In this document: one piece after another, positions 17,430 through 26,612 of the stretch
How positions within the stretch are numbered: the first letter of the stretch is position 1
Layout: each line of letters starts with the position of its first letter
Assembly (NCBI RefSeq): GCF_002001085.1
Contig: NZ_MUNU01000009.1
Coordinates: forward strand, 1 to 64,000
Origin: Rhodanobacter sp. B05
Lineage (GTDB): Bacteria; Pseudomonadota; Gammaproteobacteria; Xanthomonadales; Rhodanobacteraceae
Direction: 5' to 3'
DNA length: 64,000 nucleotides
The notes under the pieces: model-generated
What the model was told of the DNA's origin: nothing
What the model saw: the letters and a program-made list of their open reading frames with translations, nothing else
The model's database searches: none
Position numbers and translations under genes: made by a program

Positions 17430-19226
17430 ATGAAAGTGCGGGAAATCATCCGCTGGCGCACCGCCGGCCTGCTGCTGGCGATGCTGATCATTGTCGGCTT
17501 GCCGTACATCGTCACGCTGGGGAATTCGCGGGATACCGAACTGGCCACCGAATGGGTAACCCATTCGGCCGAGGTGAGGTCGCGGGCCTATCAGGTTGCC
17601 TACGTCGTGCATGACAGCGAGGCGGCGATCTATCGGTTGCTGGCGGGCGACGAGAATGACCCGACGCGCGCGCGCGCCGCGCGCGTCGCCCGGGAAGTGC
17701 CGGATCTGCTGCGGCAACTGCGGTTGATGACGCGCGACAACGCCGAGCAGCAGACCTTGATCGGCTCGCTGGAAAGCAGCGTGAATGGCCGCATGACCCT
17801 GATGAATCAGGCGCTGGCGCGTTTGCAGCGCGGCGATCGGCCCGGTGCCCGGCAGTCGCTGCGTGACGCCGACGACCTGTTCGGGATGAATGCGCAGATT
17901 GCCGGCATCGTGAAGAACGAGAACACGTTGCTGACGCTGCGGCAGTCGGAGGCGCAGCATCAGGCCTTCAATGGTCGCCTGGTGCTCTCGATCACCGCGC
18001 TGGCGCAGCTGCTGCTGCTGACGATCATCGTGATCGCCTCCGAGCGGCAGATCGGCCAGCGCCGGCAGGCAGAGACTCGTGAGGGCCGCGCGGTGCAGCG
18101 CTCGCAGCTGATTTTCCAGGCTGTGCGCGAGCCGATCGCGCTGTTCGACCAGGATCTGAACAGCCTGCTGGTGAACAACGCCTTCGGCGAGCTGTACGGA
18201 CTGGATCCGCAGGCCCGTTCCCAGCCATTGAGCCAGATTGGCGACGGCGCCTGGAACGACAGTGTCCTGTTGCAACGGCTGAGCGACGTGCTGCTGCGGG
18301 ATCGTGAACTGTGGGATCACGACGTGATCCAGCGCACCGTCGACGGGGTCGATCGCCATGTGGTGGTCAATGCACGGCGTCTGCGCCAACAGGACACCGA
18401 CGCACCGGCGCTGCTGCTGACGGTGAGCGATGTCACCACCCGCGCGCTGGCCGAGCAGAAGGTCAACGAGTTGAACCACCAGTTGGAAGGCAAGGTGGCG
18501 CAGGTTTCCGACGTCAATCGCGAGCTGGAGGCGTTCAGTTATTCGGTATCGCACGATCTGCGCGCACCGCTGCGTCACATCGCCGGCTTCGTGCGCAAGC
18601 TGGAACAGCATCTGGGCGAGCGCGTCGACGACAAGGCGAGTCATTACCTCGAGGTGATCGGCAATTCGGCCCAGCGCATGGCGCAGTTGATCGACGACCT
18701 GCTGGTCTTTTCGCGGCTGGGCCGCGGGCCGCTGCGGCTGCAGGCGGTGGACATGCAATCGTTGGCCGAGGAGGCCGGTGCGCTGGCCGAATCCGGCCAT
18801 GAGGGCCGGCGCATCGTCTGGACGATCGCGGCGCTGCCGATGGTGATCGGCGACGCCAACATGTTGCGCACGGTATGGCAGAATCTGCTCGGCAACGCGG
18901 TCAAGTACACCGGCAAGTGTGAGGTGGCGCGGATCGAGGTGAGCGCACGGCATGGGAGCCGCGGCGATTACGAGTTCACGGTGGCCGACAACGGCGCCGG
19001 TTTCGACATGCAGTACGCGGACAAGCTGTTCGGGGTGTTCCAGCGCCTGCATCGGGCCACGGAATTTCCCGGCAACGGCATCGGCCTGGCCAACGTGCGG
19101 CGCATCGTCGCGCGCCACGGCGGCCGGATCTGGGCCGAGGCGAAGCCGGACCAGGGCGCAAGGTTTCATTTCACGCTGCCGGCCACCGACGTGGCCGGTG
19201 CACGCAACGGAGATTCTGGGCCATGA
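17430..19226 (+). CDS. Membrane sensor histidine kinase with periplasmic and PAS domains
   Basis: A 598-residue sensor kinase. TM1 is at about 11-33. A periplasmic helical region follows (about 34-185, CHASE3-like in spacing and composition) and TM2 is at 190-211 (LSITALAQLLLLTIIVIAS). A PAS domain spans about 235-340, then a short coiled linker. The HisKA motif is YSVSHDLRAPLRHI with phospho-His 375, and the HATPase domain shows NLLGNAVKYT, DNGAGFD and GNGIGLANVRRI. The SHDLRAPLRHI form is typical of phytochrome-like kinases that pair with Rcp1-type regulators. ATG 17430 is chosen over TTG 17409. The stop overlaps the next gene by four bases. The signal is unknown. Confidence 0.85.
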   Translation: MKVREIIRWRTAGLLLAMLIIVGLPYIVTLGNSRDTELATEWVTHSAEVRSRAYQVAYVVHDSEAAIYRLLAGDENDPTRARAARVAREVPDLLRQLRLMTRDNAEQQTLIGSLESSVNGRMTLMNQALARLQRGDRPGARQSLRDADDLFGMNAQIAGIVKNENTLLTLRQSEAQHQAFNGRLVLSITALAQLLLLTIIVIASERQIGQRRQAETREGRAVQRSQLIFQAVREPIALFDQDLNSLLVNNAFGELYGLDPQARSQPLSQIGDGAWNDSVLLQRLSDVLLRDRELWDHDVIQRTVDGVDRHVVVNARRLRQQDTDAPALLLTVSDVTTRALAEQKVNELNHQLEGKVAQVSDVNRELEAFSYSVSHDLRAPLRHIAGFVRKLEQHLGERVDDKASHYLEVIGNSAQRMAQLIDDLLVFSRLGRGPLRLQAVDMQSLAEEAGALAESGHEGRRIVWTIAALPMVIGDANMLRTVWQNLLGNAVKYTGKCEVARIEVSARHGSRGDYEFTVADNGAGFDMQYADKLFGVFQRLHRATEFPGNGIGLANVRRIVARHGGRIWAEAKPDQGARFHFTLPATDVAGARNGDSGP

Positions 19227-19669
19227 ACAAGAAAGAGTTGCGCACCGTGCTGCTGGTGGAAGACAGCGTGGCCGATGCGGAAATGACGATGGACGCCCTG
19301 ACCGAGGCCCACCTGGCCAATCCCGTGGTGCATGTGGAAGACGGGGTGGAATGCCTGGATTACCTGTATGGGCGCGGAGCATGGGCCTCGCGCGATCCGG
19401 GCGATCCGGCGGTGGTGTTGCTGGACATCAAGATGCCGCGGATGAATGGCTTCGACGTGCTGACGCAGTTGCGCGCCGACGAGCGGATGCGGCGAATCCC
19501 GGTGGTGATCCTGTCCTCTTCGCACGAAGAGAGCGATCTGGCGCGCAGCTGGGATCTCGGCGCCAACGCCTATGTGATCAAGCCGGTCGACGTGGATCAG
19601 TTCTTCGAGGCCGTGCGCACGCTGGGGCAGTTCTGGGCCGTGCTGAACGAGGCGCCAGAAGCGGAGTGA
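19223..19669 (+). CDS. Single-domain response regulator (Rcp1-like)
   Basis: A 148-residue stand-alone receiver domain. The acidic pocket is in LLVEDSVAD (11-19), the phospho-acceptor is Asp68 in VVLLDIKMPRMNG, the switch Ser/Thr is in VVILSSSHEE, and the conserved Lys is in YVIKPVD. The insertion around DYLYGRGAWASRDPGDPA is characteristic of Rcp1/CheY-like regulators that partner with phytochrome-type kinases. The ATG overlaps the kinase stop (ATGA), so the two are translationally coupled. With no output domain it probably relays phosphate or acts by protein contact, perhaps to the hybrid kinase at 19770. Confidence 0.9.
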   Translation: MNKKELRTVLLVEDSVADAEMTMDALTEAHLANPVVHVEDGVECLDYLYGRGAWASRDPGDPAVVLLDIKMPRMNGFDVLTQLRADERMRRIPVVILSSSHEESDLARSWDLGANAYVIKPVDVDQFFEAVRTLGQFWAVLNEAPEAE

Positions 19670-19769
19670 TCGGAACGGATTTGATGCACAATGGCGTTCA
19701 TCAGGGGTACGCCCGACCGGCAAGCGGCCAATTGCAGCACGATGTCGCGACGGCGTAACGAGGAATACC

Positions 19770-21335
19770 ATGCCAAACCGGTCGCAGGCGATGCCGACCA
19801 TTCGCATCCTCCAGGTGGAGGACAGCGAGCTGGATGCCGAGCTGGTGCTGGCCGAGCTTGAAGCCGATGGCATCCCGCATGAAGCGCGTCTGGTCGATGA
19901 CGAAGCAGGCTACCTCGCGGCGCTGAAGGAGTTCGACCCGCACATCGTCCTGTCCGACCTGAGCGTGCCGGGCTTCTCCGGCCAGCGCGCGCTGGAGTTG
20001 TTGCGCGAACGCGACGAGGATCTGCCGTTCATCTTCGTCTCCGCGACCCTCGGCGAGGAGGCGGCGATCGAGGCTCTGCGCAAGGGCGCCACCGATTACA
20101 TCCTCAAGCAGAACCCGGCCCGGCTGGCCAGCGCGGTGCGTCGCGCGCTTGCCGAAGTGGACGCGCGCAAGGCGAGTCGCCGGGCCGAGGCGGAGCTGCT
20201 TCGCGCGCAGCGTTTCGAGAGCCTGGCGATGCTGGCCGGCGGCCTCAGCCACGACCTGCGCAACCTGCTGCAGCCGCTGTTGCTGGCAGGCGACAGCCTG
20301 CAGGATTACCAGGACGATCCGCGCCTGGCCCGGCTCGGCAAGCTGGTGCGCGACTGCGGCAAGCGCGGCCTGGACATGGTGCACTCGATGCTGTCGTTTG
20401 CGCGTGGCGCGCGGCGCGCCGAGCAGGTGCGCCTCGGCGCCCTGTTCAACGCGTTCGGGCTGTTGATGCAGGGCAGCGTGCCACGCGCCGTGGCGATGGA
20501 GTTGGCCATCGACGACCCGGAGCTTTCGTTCGAGGGTAATCACACCGAATTGCAGCAGTGCCTGCTCAACCTGTGCCTGAACGCGATCCAGGCGATGCCT
20601 GACGGCGGCAAGCTGCGCATCGAGGCCTCGCAGACGCGGCTGGACGTGGAATTCTTCCGGCCCGAGGAGCAGACACGGGACGGTCGCTACCTGTGCATCA
20701 GCGTGATCGACACTGGGCCCGGCATGGATCAGGACGTGCTGCAGCACCTGTTCGAGCCGTTCTTCACGACCAAGGAGAGCGGCACCGGCCTGGGGCTGCT
20801 GTCGTGCAAGCGCATCGTCGCCAGCCACGGCGGCGTGATGCGGGTGGACAGCAATCCGGGCAGCGGAAGCCGCTTCGACCTTTACATCCCGCTGGACGAA
20901 CTGGTCGCCGACGCCACCTCGCTGAACGACCTGGAGGGCTTGGAAGGGTCGGCCGAGCGGGTGCTGGTGGTGGTCGAGGAAGCTGGCCAGTTGTCGATAC
21001 TGGCCGATACCCTGGACACCTGGGGCTACCAGGCACATGCCAGCCAGAGCGGCGCCGCGGCGCTGCAGTGGATCGAGGCCGGCGGCCTGCCGGATCTGGT
21101 GGTGCTGGATGCGGACATGAGCCTGTTGACGGGTGTGCGCACCCTTGCGGCCCTGGTCGACCATGGTTACCAGGGCGGCGTGATCCTGCTGGCGCGCCCG
21201 GATGCACCGCCGGATCTGCAGGAGTTGCCGCCGCTGGAGCACCTGCACGTGATCGACAAGCCGATCACCACTCTGGCGCTGTTGCGCGCGCTGCGCAAGG
21301 CGCTGGGTGGCGCCGGCGCAGGCGGAGTGGCTTGA
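19770..21335 (+). CDS. Hybrid regulator: receiver - histidine kinase - receiver
   Basis: A 521-residue soluble protein without membrane segments. Residues 10-125 are a receiver domain (Asp63 in VLSDLSVPG). Residues 150-215 are a HisKA-like dimerisation helix pair with LSHDLRNLLQPL and His161. Residues 270-385 are a HATPase domain (NLCLNAIQAMPDGG, DTGPGMD, GTGLGLLSCKRI). Residues 395-515 are a second receiver (Asp447 in VVLDADMS, Lys in VIDKPI) whose N-terminal acidic pair is Glu-Glu. The HDLRN form resembles NtrB/FixL-type kinases. It has a GAGG site before ATG 19770 and follows the Rcp1-like gene by 100 bp, so the three likely form one phosphorelay. Confidence 0.85.
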   Translation: MPNRSQAMPTIRILQVEDSELDAELVLAELEADGIPHEARLVDDEAGYLAALKEFDPHIVLSDLSVPGFSGQRALELLRERDEDLPFIFVSATLGEEAAIEALRKGATDYILKQNPARLASAVRRALAEVDARKASRRAEAELLRAQRFESLAMLAGGLSHDLRNLLQPLLLAGDSLQDYQDDPRLARLGKLVRDCGKRGLDMVHSMLSFARGARRAEQVRLGALFNAFGLLMQGSVPRAVAMELAIDDPELSFEGNHTELQQCLLNLCLNAIQAMPDGGKLRIEASQTRLDVEFFRPEEQTRDGRYLCISVIDTGPGMDQDVLQHLFEPFFTTKESGTGLGLLSCKRIVASHGGVMRVDSNPGSGSRFDLYIPLDELVADATSLNDLEGLEGSAERVLVVVEEAGQLSILADTLDTWGYQAHASQSGAAALQWIEAGGLPDLVVLDADMSLLTGVRTLAALVDHGYQGGVILLARPDAPPDLQELPPLEHLHVIDKPITTLALLRALRKALGGAGAGGVA

Positions 21336-21381
21336 GTCGCGCGACCCCGGTGCTTCGCGCATGCCGCTCCGACGCGCCAGC

Positions 21382-22707
21382 ATGATCAGCTACTACCTCG
21401 ACCTGGCCTGGCGCAGCTGTCGGCGCAGCAAGGCGCTGACCGTCCTGGTCATCGCGTTGATGGGTTGCGGGGTGGCCACCTGCATGGTGACGTACGCGGT
21501 GTTCCGCGCCACGTCGGCGGATCCGATTCCGTGGAAGTCGAGCCAGTTGTTCGTGCCGCAGATCGACAACTTCGGGCCGACCAACAACAACGCAGGCGAG
21601 CCCCCCGACCTGCTGAGCTATGCCGATGGCATCGCCCTGCTTCACGCCCATCAGGCGCAGCGGCAGACCTTGCTCTATGCCGTCAAGCTGGCTGTCGTGC
21701 CCGGTGATCGGCAGCGGCAACCGTTCTCCGAGCCGGCCGATGCGGTCACCGGCGATTTCTTTGCGATGTTCGATGCGCCGTTCCGCCATGGCGGCGGATG
21801 GAGCGCCGCAGACGACGATCAGGGGGCGGCCGTGGTCGTGATCAACGGCACGCTCAACCAGCAACTGTTCGGCGGGGCCAACAGCGTGGGCCGCGAGATC
21901 AGCCTGGATACGCACCTGTATCGAATTGTCGGGGTGCTGGACGACTGGCAACCGCGCCCACGCATCTTCGACCATGCCAGCGCCTGGGATGCCTTCGGCA
22001 AGCCGGTGCAGATCTTCATCCCGTTCCGCCGCGCCATCGATCTGCACGAGGCCCCGGCGGGGAATGTCATTTGCGGTGCGCGCAAGGACGATCCCGAAGT
22101 ACCGGACTGGGGCAGCTTCCTGCATGGCGAATGCACCTGGATTGCCGCGTGGGCCGAGTTGCCGACGCACGCCGATGCCGCTCGCTACCTGGGCTATCTA
22201 CACAATTTTGCGGCGGAGCAGCAGCGTATCGGCCGTTTCGACTGGCCGCCCAACGTGCGCTTGCGCAGCCTGAGGCGATGGATGGAAGTCGAACGCGTGG
22301 TGCCCAAGGCTTCGGCGCTGTCGCTGATCGTCGCGCTCAGTTTCCTGGCGATCTGCCTCCTCAACGTGGTGGGACTGATGCTGGCGCGGTTCATGCGCCG
22401 CGCACCGGAAATTGGCGTGCGGCGTGCGTTGGGTGCATCGCGCGGAGCGATCTGTCGGCAGTTCCTGGTCGAAGCGGCCGCGATCGGGCTGGCCGGTGGC
22501 GCGCTGGGCCTGTTGCTGACCGCGGTCGGGATGGCGGCTATCGGGCTGGTGTTCGAGCCGCAAATTGCGGCACTGGCGCATCTGGACACGTCACTGGTCG
22601 TGTCGACCGTCGCGCTGGCAGTCGCGACGACGCTGATCGCCGGACTCTATCCCACCTGGCGCGCCGCCCAGGTGCAACCGGCCTGGCAGCTGAAGTCCAA
22701 TGGATGA
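21382..22707 (+). CDS. MacB/FtsX-type ABC permease (first of a pair)
   Basis: A 441-residue permease with the MacB layout: TM1 near residue 20-42, a large periplasmic domain (about 45-320) and three C-terminal TM helices. After the second TM is the coupling-helix signature EIGVRRALGASRGAICRQFLVEAAAIG. ATG 21382 precedes the short cytoplasmic helix MISYYLDLAWRSCRRSKALT. It overlaps the next permease by eight bases. No ATP-binding subunit or periplasmic adaptor is encoded nearby, so it must either borrow an ATPase from elsewhere or act differently. Substrate unknown. Confidence 0.85.
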   Translation: MISYYLDLAWRSCRRSKALTVLVIALMGCGVATCMVTYAVFRATSADPIPWKSSQLFVPQIDNFGPTNNNAGEPPDLLSYADGIALLHAHQAQRQTLLYAVKLAVVPGDRQRQPFSEPADAVTGDFFAMFDAPFRHGGGWSAADDDQGAAVVVINGTLNQQLFGGANSVGREISLDTHLYRIVGVLDDWQPRPRIFDHASAWDAFGKPVQIFIPFRRAIDLHEAPAGNVICGARKDDPEVPDWGSFLHGECTWIAAWAELPTHADAARYLGYLHNFAAEQQRIGRFDWPPNVRLRSLRRWMEVERVVPKASALSLIVALSFLAICLLNVVGLMLARFMRRAPEIGVRRALGASRGAICRQFLVEAAAIGLAGGALGLLLTAVGMAAIGLVFEPQIAALAHLDTSLVVSTVALAVATTLIAGLYPTWRAAQVQPAWQLKSNG

Positions 22708-23971
22708 CGGCGCCGCAATGAGCGGCTTTCGATCCTGCATGCAGATCCCGCCGATCCTTGCCGCGCTGCGCCGGCACAAGATGGCGACCGTGCTCATCGT
22801 GCTGCAGATCGCGCTGACGCTTGCCGTGGTCAGCAACGCCTTGTTCATCGTCCGGACGCGGGTGGTGCATCTGTCGCGTCCGACGGGTACGGATGAAGCG
22901 CACATCTTCGTCATCAGGAACGGCTGGATCGGCAGCCCGGCGGTTCAGCAGGTTGACGCCCGGATGCGCGCAGACCTCGATGCGTTGCGGCGGTTGTCGG
23001 GCGTGCGTGACGCGTTTGCCAGCGAGGCCTATCCATTGGAAGGCGGCTGGGGCTTGCTGGCCCGCGTCAAGCTGCAACCGGAGCAGCGTGCGCGTCCCGC
23101 GCTGGCGATCGTCTATTTCGCCGATCAGCATGCACTGGATACGTTCGGCACGCGCTTGGTCGAAGGACGGAATTTCCGCGCTGACGAAATTGCGAGCAGG
23201 GGACCGTACGACAAGTTGGCACCGGCGACCATCATCGTCACTCGCGACCTGGCGAACAAACTCTTTCCGGATGACTCCGCCCTGGGTCGAACGGTGTATC
23301 TAAGTGATGGCCCCAGCGCCATCGTCGGCATCGTCGACATCTTGCAGGGGCCATATGCAGGCAGTACCACGCGCACGATCGACGAGGACTCCATCCTGGT
23401 TCCCGCGCGTCTGGCCGATCCTGCAGGTACGGTCTATATCGTGCGCAGCCAGCCCGGCCAGCTGGATACGCTGATGCACGCTGCGCCCGCGGCATTGTTT
23501 GCCCATGACCGCCTGCGCACGATCAACCCGAACGGTGGCGTGATCTCGTTGATCCAGGCGCGTGCGCAGGGTTATGCCACTGACCGCGGGGTGGCGATCA
23601 TGATGGCGGCGGTATGCGTGCTGCTGCTACTGGCCACCGCCGGTGGGGTGGTTGGCCTGAGCAGTTTCTGGGTCAGCCAGCGGCGCCGGCAAATCGGCGT
23701 GCGACGCGCACTCGGCGCCACCCGCAAGGACATCCTGCGCCACTTCCAGATCGAGAACCTGCTGATCGTGAGCGCCGGGGTGGTGCTGGGCAGCGGGCTG
23801 GGCGTGCTGGCCAATCTGGCCCTGATGCGGCGATACGAACTGCCACGCTTGCCGCCGGGATTGTTGCTGCTCGGTGCCGTGCTGCTCTGGCTGTTGGGTC
23901 AGCTTGCCGTGCTGGGCCCGGCGCGGCGCGCCGCCGCCGTGCCGCCGGCGGAGGCGACCCGTTCGGTCTGA
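22700..23971 (+). CDS. MacB/FtsX-type ABC permease (second of a pair)
   Basis: A 423-residue permease paralogous in layout to the preceding one: one N-terminal TM (about 31-51), a periplasmic MacB-like core domain, then three C-terminal TM helices with QIGVRRALGATRKDILRHFQIENLLI after the second TM. The start is taken as ATG 22700, overlapping the upstream permease by eight bases; ATGs at 22718 and 22739 are alternatives. Two different half-permeases encoded together suggest a heterodimer. It converges on pilR, whose stop codon lies 19 bp beyond. Confidence 0.85.
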   Translation: MDDGAAMSGFRSCMQIPPILAALRRHKMATVLIVLQIALTLAVVSNALFIVRTRVVHLSRPTGTDEAHIFVIRNGWIGSPAVQQVDARMRADLDALRRLSGVRDAFASEAYPLEGGWGLLARVKLQPEQRARPALAIVYFADQHALDTFGTRLVEGRNFRADEIASRGPYDKLAPATIIVTRDLANKLFPDDSALGRTVYLSDGPSAIVGIVDILQGPYAGSTTRTIDEDSILVPARLADPAGTVYIVRSQPGQLDTLMHAAPAALFAHDRLRTINPNGGVISLIQARAQGYATDRGVAIMMAAVCVLLLLATAGGVVGLSSFWVSQRRRQIGVRRALGATRKDILRHFQIENLLIVSAGVVLGSGLGVLANLALMRRYELPRLPPGLLLLGAVLLWLLGQLAVLGPARRAAAVPPAEATRSV

Positions 23972-23990
23972 TCGAAATACCGCTGGTGGC

Positions 23991-25391
23991 TCAGTCGATG
24001 CCGAGCTTCTTCAGCTTGTAGCGCAGCGCGCGGAACGTGATGCCGAGTTTGCGGGCGGCGGCGGTCTTGTTGTAACGCGATTCTTCCAGCGCCTTCACGA
24101 TGGCGGTGCGCTCGATGTTGCTGATGTAGTCGTCCAGCCCGCCATCTTCCGCGGTGGGCGATGCTGCCACTGGTGACGGCGCATGGCCGGCGCCCGCAGG
24201 CGCGGCCTCGGCGTGGGCAGCGTGCGCGCCACGTTGCGGCAGCATCAGGTCGGATGCCTCGATGTTGGCGCCATCGCACATGGCCATGGCCCGCTCGAGG
24301 ATGTTCTCCAGCTCGCGCACGTTACCCGGGAAATCGTAGGCATCCAGGGCCTGACGCGCCGCCGCTGACAGCTGCCCGATGCTCTCGCCACTCTTGCCGG
24401 ACAGCGCCTTCAGGATGAACGCGGACAGTTGTGGCACGTCGCCGCGGCGCTCGCGCAGCGGTGGCACGCGCAGCTCGATCACGTTGATGCGATAGAACAG
24501 ATCCTGGCGGAACTGGCCCTGCTCGACCAGCTGGCCCAGGTTCTTGTGGGTGGCGGACAGGATGCGCACGTCCACCGGGATCTCGTCGCGGCCGCCGATC
24601 GGGCGCACCGCCTTCTCCTGGATCGCACGCAGCAGCTTCACCTGCATGTGCAGCGGCAACTCGGCGACCTCGTCGAGGAACAGGGTGCCGCCCTGGGCGG
24701 CCTGGAACAGGCCCTCCTTGTCCGCACTGGCGCCGGTGAAGCTGCCCTTGCGATGGCCGAAGAACTCGCTCTCCATCAGCTCGGACGGAATCGCGCCGCA
24801 GTTGACCGGCATGAACGGCCCGCTGGCTCGCGGCCCCTGCTCGTGGATCAGCCGCGCGACCAGCTCCTTGCCGACACCGGATTCGCCCGCGATGTAGACC
24901 GGCGCCTGGTTGCGCGCCAGTTTGGTGATGGTGGCGCGCACCTGCTGCATGGCCGGCGAGTCGCCGATCAGGCGGTCGCTGGAGCCGGTGGCCTTCGCGG
25001 CGGCGCCGCCCTCGCGCTTTTCCTCGGCCAGCCGCAAGGCCGTGCGTACCAGTCCGCGCAGCATCTGGATGTCGACCGGCTTGGAGACAAAATCGAACGC
25101 GCCGGCCTTGAGTGCGTTCACCGCCGCATCCACGTTGCCGTAGGCGGTGATCATGGCCACCGGGGTATCCGGGCAGGTCCCGGCGATCAGCTCGATGATT
25201 TCCTGACCGTTGCCGTCGGGCAGGTGCATGTCGGTGAAACACAGGTCGTAGGTGTTTTCGGTCAGTGCACGGCGGGCTTCGGCCACGGTGCCGACCGCTT
25301 CGACCTGCAGGTCCATCCGCCCCAGCGTGATGGTCAGCAGTTCACGGATGTCGCGTTCGTCGTCGATGACCAGGACGGTCTGCAGGCTCAT
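23991..25391 (-). CDS. pilR: Sigma-54-dependent response regulator PilR (type IV pilus control)
   Basis: A 466-residue NtrC-type activator. The receiver is 1-120 with Asp54 in LCFTDMHLPDG. The AAA+ domain is about 140-375 with Walker A GESGVGKE (169-176) and the sigma-54 contact loop GSFTGA (216-221). A Fis-type helix-turn-helix ends the protein (TAAARKLGITFRALRYKLKK). The whole sequence, including the C-terminal block IERTAIVKALEESRYNKT, looks like PilR of Pseudomonas and Xanthomonas, which activates pilin transcription with sigma-54. Its normal partner PilS is here 23 kb away (48578). ATG 25391 is the start that matches the family N-terminus. Confidence 0.93.
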   Translation of the reverse strand: MSLQTVLVIDDERDIRELLTITLGRMDLQVEAVGTVAEARRALTENTYDLCFTDMHLPDGNGQEIIELIAGTCPDTPVAMITAYGNVDAAVNALKAGAFDFVSKPVDIQMLRGLVRTALRLAEEKREGGAAAKATGSSDRLIGDSPAMQQVRATITKLARNQAPVYIAGESGVGKELVARLIHEQGPRASGPFMPVNCGAIPSELMESEFFGHRKGSFTGASADKEGLFQAAQGGTLFLDEVAELPLHMQVKLLRAIQEKAVRPIGGRDEIPVDVRILSATHKNLGQLVEQGQFRQDLFYRINVIELRVPPLRERRGDVPQLSAFILKALSGKSGESIGQLSAAARQALDAYDFPGNVRELENILERAMAMCDGANIEASDLMLPQRGAHAAHAEAAPAGAGHAPSPVAASPTAEDGGLDDYISNIERTAIVKALEESRYNKTAAARKLGITFRALRYKLKKLGID

Positions 25392-25517
25392 GATTCGTCG
25401 CGTGACTGATGGTGCGCAGAGAATACCCGTCGCTGCGGGCAAGAGCAAAGCCGAATGCAAGCCTGGCGCGGGCGTTCGGCATGGCCGACCCGGCTCGGCT
25501 GCCCAGCCGGCAGCGGG

Positions 25518-26591
25518 CTATCGACCCAGCCTGCGCCCGAAGAAATCCACGATCACCTGGTAGGCTTCGCGCGATTCGGGCATCTCGGGATCGGAAAAGA
25601 ACGAGTGCCACATGCCGTCCCACACATGCAGCTCGGCATCGACGCCGGCCGCGGTCAGCAGGCGCTGGCTCTGGATCACCGAACTCATGGTGAAATCGCG
25701 GGTGCCGGTGATCAGCAGGGTCGGCGGGAACTGCGCCAGCACGGCCGGCGAGTTGGCCGGGAACACCAGCGGGTCGGTGGCTTTCGCGCCCTTGAAATAC
25801 GGCAGGTCGGCGAGCTTCAACAGCGTCCTTGGCGCGGGCTCGCCATTCAGTACCGGGGCGACGTAGGCCGAGTCGCCGTCCAGTTCGGTGACCGAGCCGC
25901 AGAACGTGCCGATGGCGCCGGGCACCGGCAGTTTCTTCGCGATGAACCAGGCCACCGATTCGGCGGTGAGGAAGCCGCCCGCCGAGCAGCCGTAGATGCC
26001 GATGTTGCGGGCCGGATAGTTTTTCAGCAGCGCGCGGTAGACCGCCGCGACGTCCTCGCTCGCCGCGGGAAAGGTATGCTCGGGGCCCTGGCGGTAGTCC
26101 ACCGTGATCACCTCGATCCGGCCCAGGCTGGCGATCGGGATCGATTCGACCAGGCCGCCGCTGCCGGCGCCCCACAGGAAGGCGCCACCATGCAGGTTGA
26201 TCAGCACGCGACGTTGCTGGGTGGCGGCGATGCCTTGTGCCGGCGTGACCACCTGGGTTGGCACGCCAGCGATCGTGCGTTGTTCGATCCTCACCGGATA
26301 AAGCCGTCGCATGCGTTCGGCACGGTCGGTGTTGATGCGATCGTAGTAGGCGCGGCTGGCGGCGATCGGGCCGGTCAGCGGCGGCGCATGCCGGCCTTCG
26401 TCGAGCACGCGCTGGAACATCCGGTGCGCCTGCGGCGAGGCATAGGTCGAATACGGTACCGCGAACCCCGCGACGGTCGCGCTGCCCTGGCTGTCCACGC
26501 CGGGCGGTTGCGCGGCAGCCAGCGAAGCGCAGGACAACAGGGCGCCAAGGCAGGCGATCAGGCGTGTTCGCCGGTGGCTCGGGTTGCTCAT
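25518..26591 (-). CDS. Exported alpha/beta-hydrolase of the HSL esterase type
   Basis: A 357-residue esterase-like protein with a signal peptide (1-27). It has the oxyanion-hole motif HGGAF (134-138), the nucleophile elbow GCSAGG (201-206, Ser203), a catalytic Asp in GTRDF (299) and a His in MWHSF (329), so the triad is complete. This is the hormone-sensitive-lipase (family IV) pattern, as in carbohydrate acetyl-esterases and small-ester hydrolases. It is the last gene of the leftward operon with two GH65-type hydrolases and an MFS permease, so removing acyl groups from a carbohydrate is a reasonable guess. Confidence 0.82.
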   Translation of the reverse strand: MSNPSHRRTRLIACLGALLSCASLAAAQPPGVDSQGSATVAGFAVPYSTYASPQAHRMFQRVLDEGRHAPPLTGPIAASRAYYDRINTDRAERMRRLYPVRIEQRTIAGVPTQVVTPAQGIAATQQRRVLINLHGGAFLWGAGSGGLVESIPIASLGRIEVITVDYRQGPEHTFPAASEDVAAVYRALLKNYPARNIGIYGCSAGGFLTAESVAWFIAKKLPVPGAIGTFCGSVTELDGDSAYVAPVLNGEPAPRTLLKLADLPYFKGAKATDPLVFPANSPAVLAQFPPTLLITGTRDFTMSSVIQSQRLLTAAGVDAELHVWDGMWHSFFSDPEMPESREAYQVIVDFFGRRLGR

Positions 26592-26612
26592 TGCAGGTCT
26601 CCTCCCGTCCGC

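Noticed and set aside
23991-25391. Sigma-54 regulator as part of the permease/kinase cluster rather than PilR
   Set aside because: The receiver, AAA+ and C-terminal sequence follow PilR closely, and it is transcribed toward the permeases, not with them.
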